Below are positions 63,584-64,000 of a stretch of DNA of 64,000 bases, piece by piece (within the stretch, counting starts at the first letter, position 1; every line of letters starts with the position of its first letter). The DNA is from Rhodoferax sp. PAMC 29310. Its GTDB lineage: Bacteria; Pseudomonadota; Gammaproteobacteria; Burkholderiales; Burkholderiaceae_C. Location of the stretch: assembly GCF_017948265.1 (NCBI RefSeq), contig NZ_CP072852.1, positions 4,030,001-4,094,000 on the forward strand, read 5' to 3'. Position numbers and translations under genes: made by a program. A model generated the notes under the pieces. That model searched no databases. It was not told the DNA's origin and worked only from the letters and a program-made list of their open reading frames with translations.

Positions 63584-64000
63584 GCACCTACCGATTCAAT
63601 CCCCGGCCTCGCTGCTGCTGGCCCTTGGCAGTCTGTTCGCTGGTGCCGTGTTGGCCGTGCACCACCCGCTTTGGCCGATGGCGGCGATGGCCGCGTTTTG
63701 GCTAACTTGCATTTCTCTGGCTTGGCGCCCCGGTATTTGGCTCTTTCTGGTCCCGGCGCTCCTGCCTGTTCTGAATTTTTCCCCTTGGTCTGGGTGGATC
63801 ATTTTTGAAGAATTCGACCTGTTGCTTCTGGCCGTCCTGGCTGGTGGCTACGCTCACCGGGCCACATCGGGTGTCCCCCGGACTAGTGCGGTGCGCCGTA
63901 GCGCGGCGTTTTGGCTGATCCCGGTTCTGTTGGGTGTTTCTGGTGTTTCTGCGCTTTTGCGGGGGTTCGCAGATGCAGGAGGCTTTCGGTTCAACTGGTT
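63564..64000 (+). CDS. O-antigen ligase/polymerase-like protein (3' partial)
   Basis: This frame runs open to the window end with no stop. It encodes LLLALGSLFAGAVLAVHHPL, then VPALLPVLNFSPWSGWIIFE and DLLLLAVLAGGYAH, which aligns with residues 50-95 of the protein at 44902-47349. The start is uncertain: GTG 63564 has AGGG ten bases upstream; TTG 63567 and TTG 63576 are alternatives. It is translationally coupled to the decarboxylase. Confidence 0.85.
   Translation, partial: MLRSLFRHLPIQSPASLLLALGSLFAGAVLAVHHPLWPMAAMAAFWLTCISLAWRPGIWLFLVPALLPVLNFSPWSGWIIFEEFDLLLLAVLAGGYAHRATSGVPRTSAVRRSAAFWLIPVLLGVSGVSALLRGFADAGGFRFNW

Overview
The window looks like chromosomal DNA of a betaproteobacterium, most likely Comamonadaceae (Rhodoferax/Polaromonas-like). 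The basis is protein character, the S-adenosylhomocysteine riboswitch in front of ahcY, and a complete-looking exosortase A (XrtA/EpsH) exopolysaccharide locus. No tRNA, rRNA or CRISPR array was seen. All family names come from reading motifs, not from database searches.

Layout. (1) 1-10979 is housekeeping: the 3' part of a DnaQ-type exonuclease gene; a minus-strand run prfC > HAD phosphatase > MFS transporter > DUF2721 > DUF294/CBS protein; then a plus-strand SAM-cycle run (SAH riboswitch > ahcY > tlyA > metF). (2) 11040-16850 holds a UDP-sugar epimerase, a convergent low-molecular-weight tyrosine phosphatase, and a LolCDE-like ABC / LolA-like / outer-membrane barrel unit. (3) 17064-20016 holds a PEP-CTERM protein behind a sigma-54-type promoter, a bidirectional terminator, and a divergent nitroreductase/ThiF pair. 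(4) 20164-42335 is the plus-strand XrtA core: export lipoprotein, chain-length protein, tyrosine kinase, TIGR03016-like outer-membrane protein, ATPase, wecB, deacetylase, FemAB-like, glycosyltransferases, xrtA-epsI, tviB, amidotransferase, a double glycosyltransferase, a CapK-like ligase, a Wzy/WaaL-like protein and a second deacetylase. (5) 42425-47349 is a minus-strand block: an AsnB-like protein lacking Cys2, a beta-helix protein and a large O-antigen-ligase-like protein. (6) 47350-48177 holds remnants of two IS3-type transposases. (7) 48178-58520 is accessory: a TPR protein, glycosyltransferases, a flippase, two tandem TagF-like glycerophosphotransferases sharing a 795-bp identical 5' part, a methyltransferase and an acetyltransferase. 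(8) 58549-64000 is the exosortase-associated hydrolase1/hydrolase2/ACP/acyl-CoA ligase/PLP-decarboxylase module, then the start of a second O-antigen-ligase-like gene paralogous to the one at 44902-47349.

Together regions 2-8 would make, modify, polymerise and export a polysaccharide and process PEP-CTERM proteins at the inner membrane. The priming glycosyltransferase and the PrsK/PrsR regulators usual in such loci are not in the window. The most notable observations are: a (GCCAACAC)3 octamer at the junction of the double glycosyltransferase, where any other repeat phase would split it into two overlapping genes; a (GGTTAC)6 tract encoding the kinase tyrosine tail; the long identical repeat in the TagF-like pair; a roughly 50-bp dispersed repeat present five times, four of them inside genes; and the split ThiF/nitroreductase pair.
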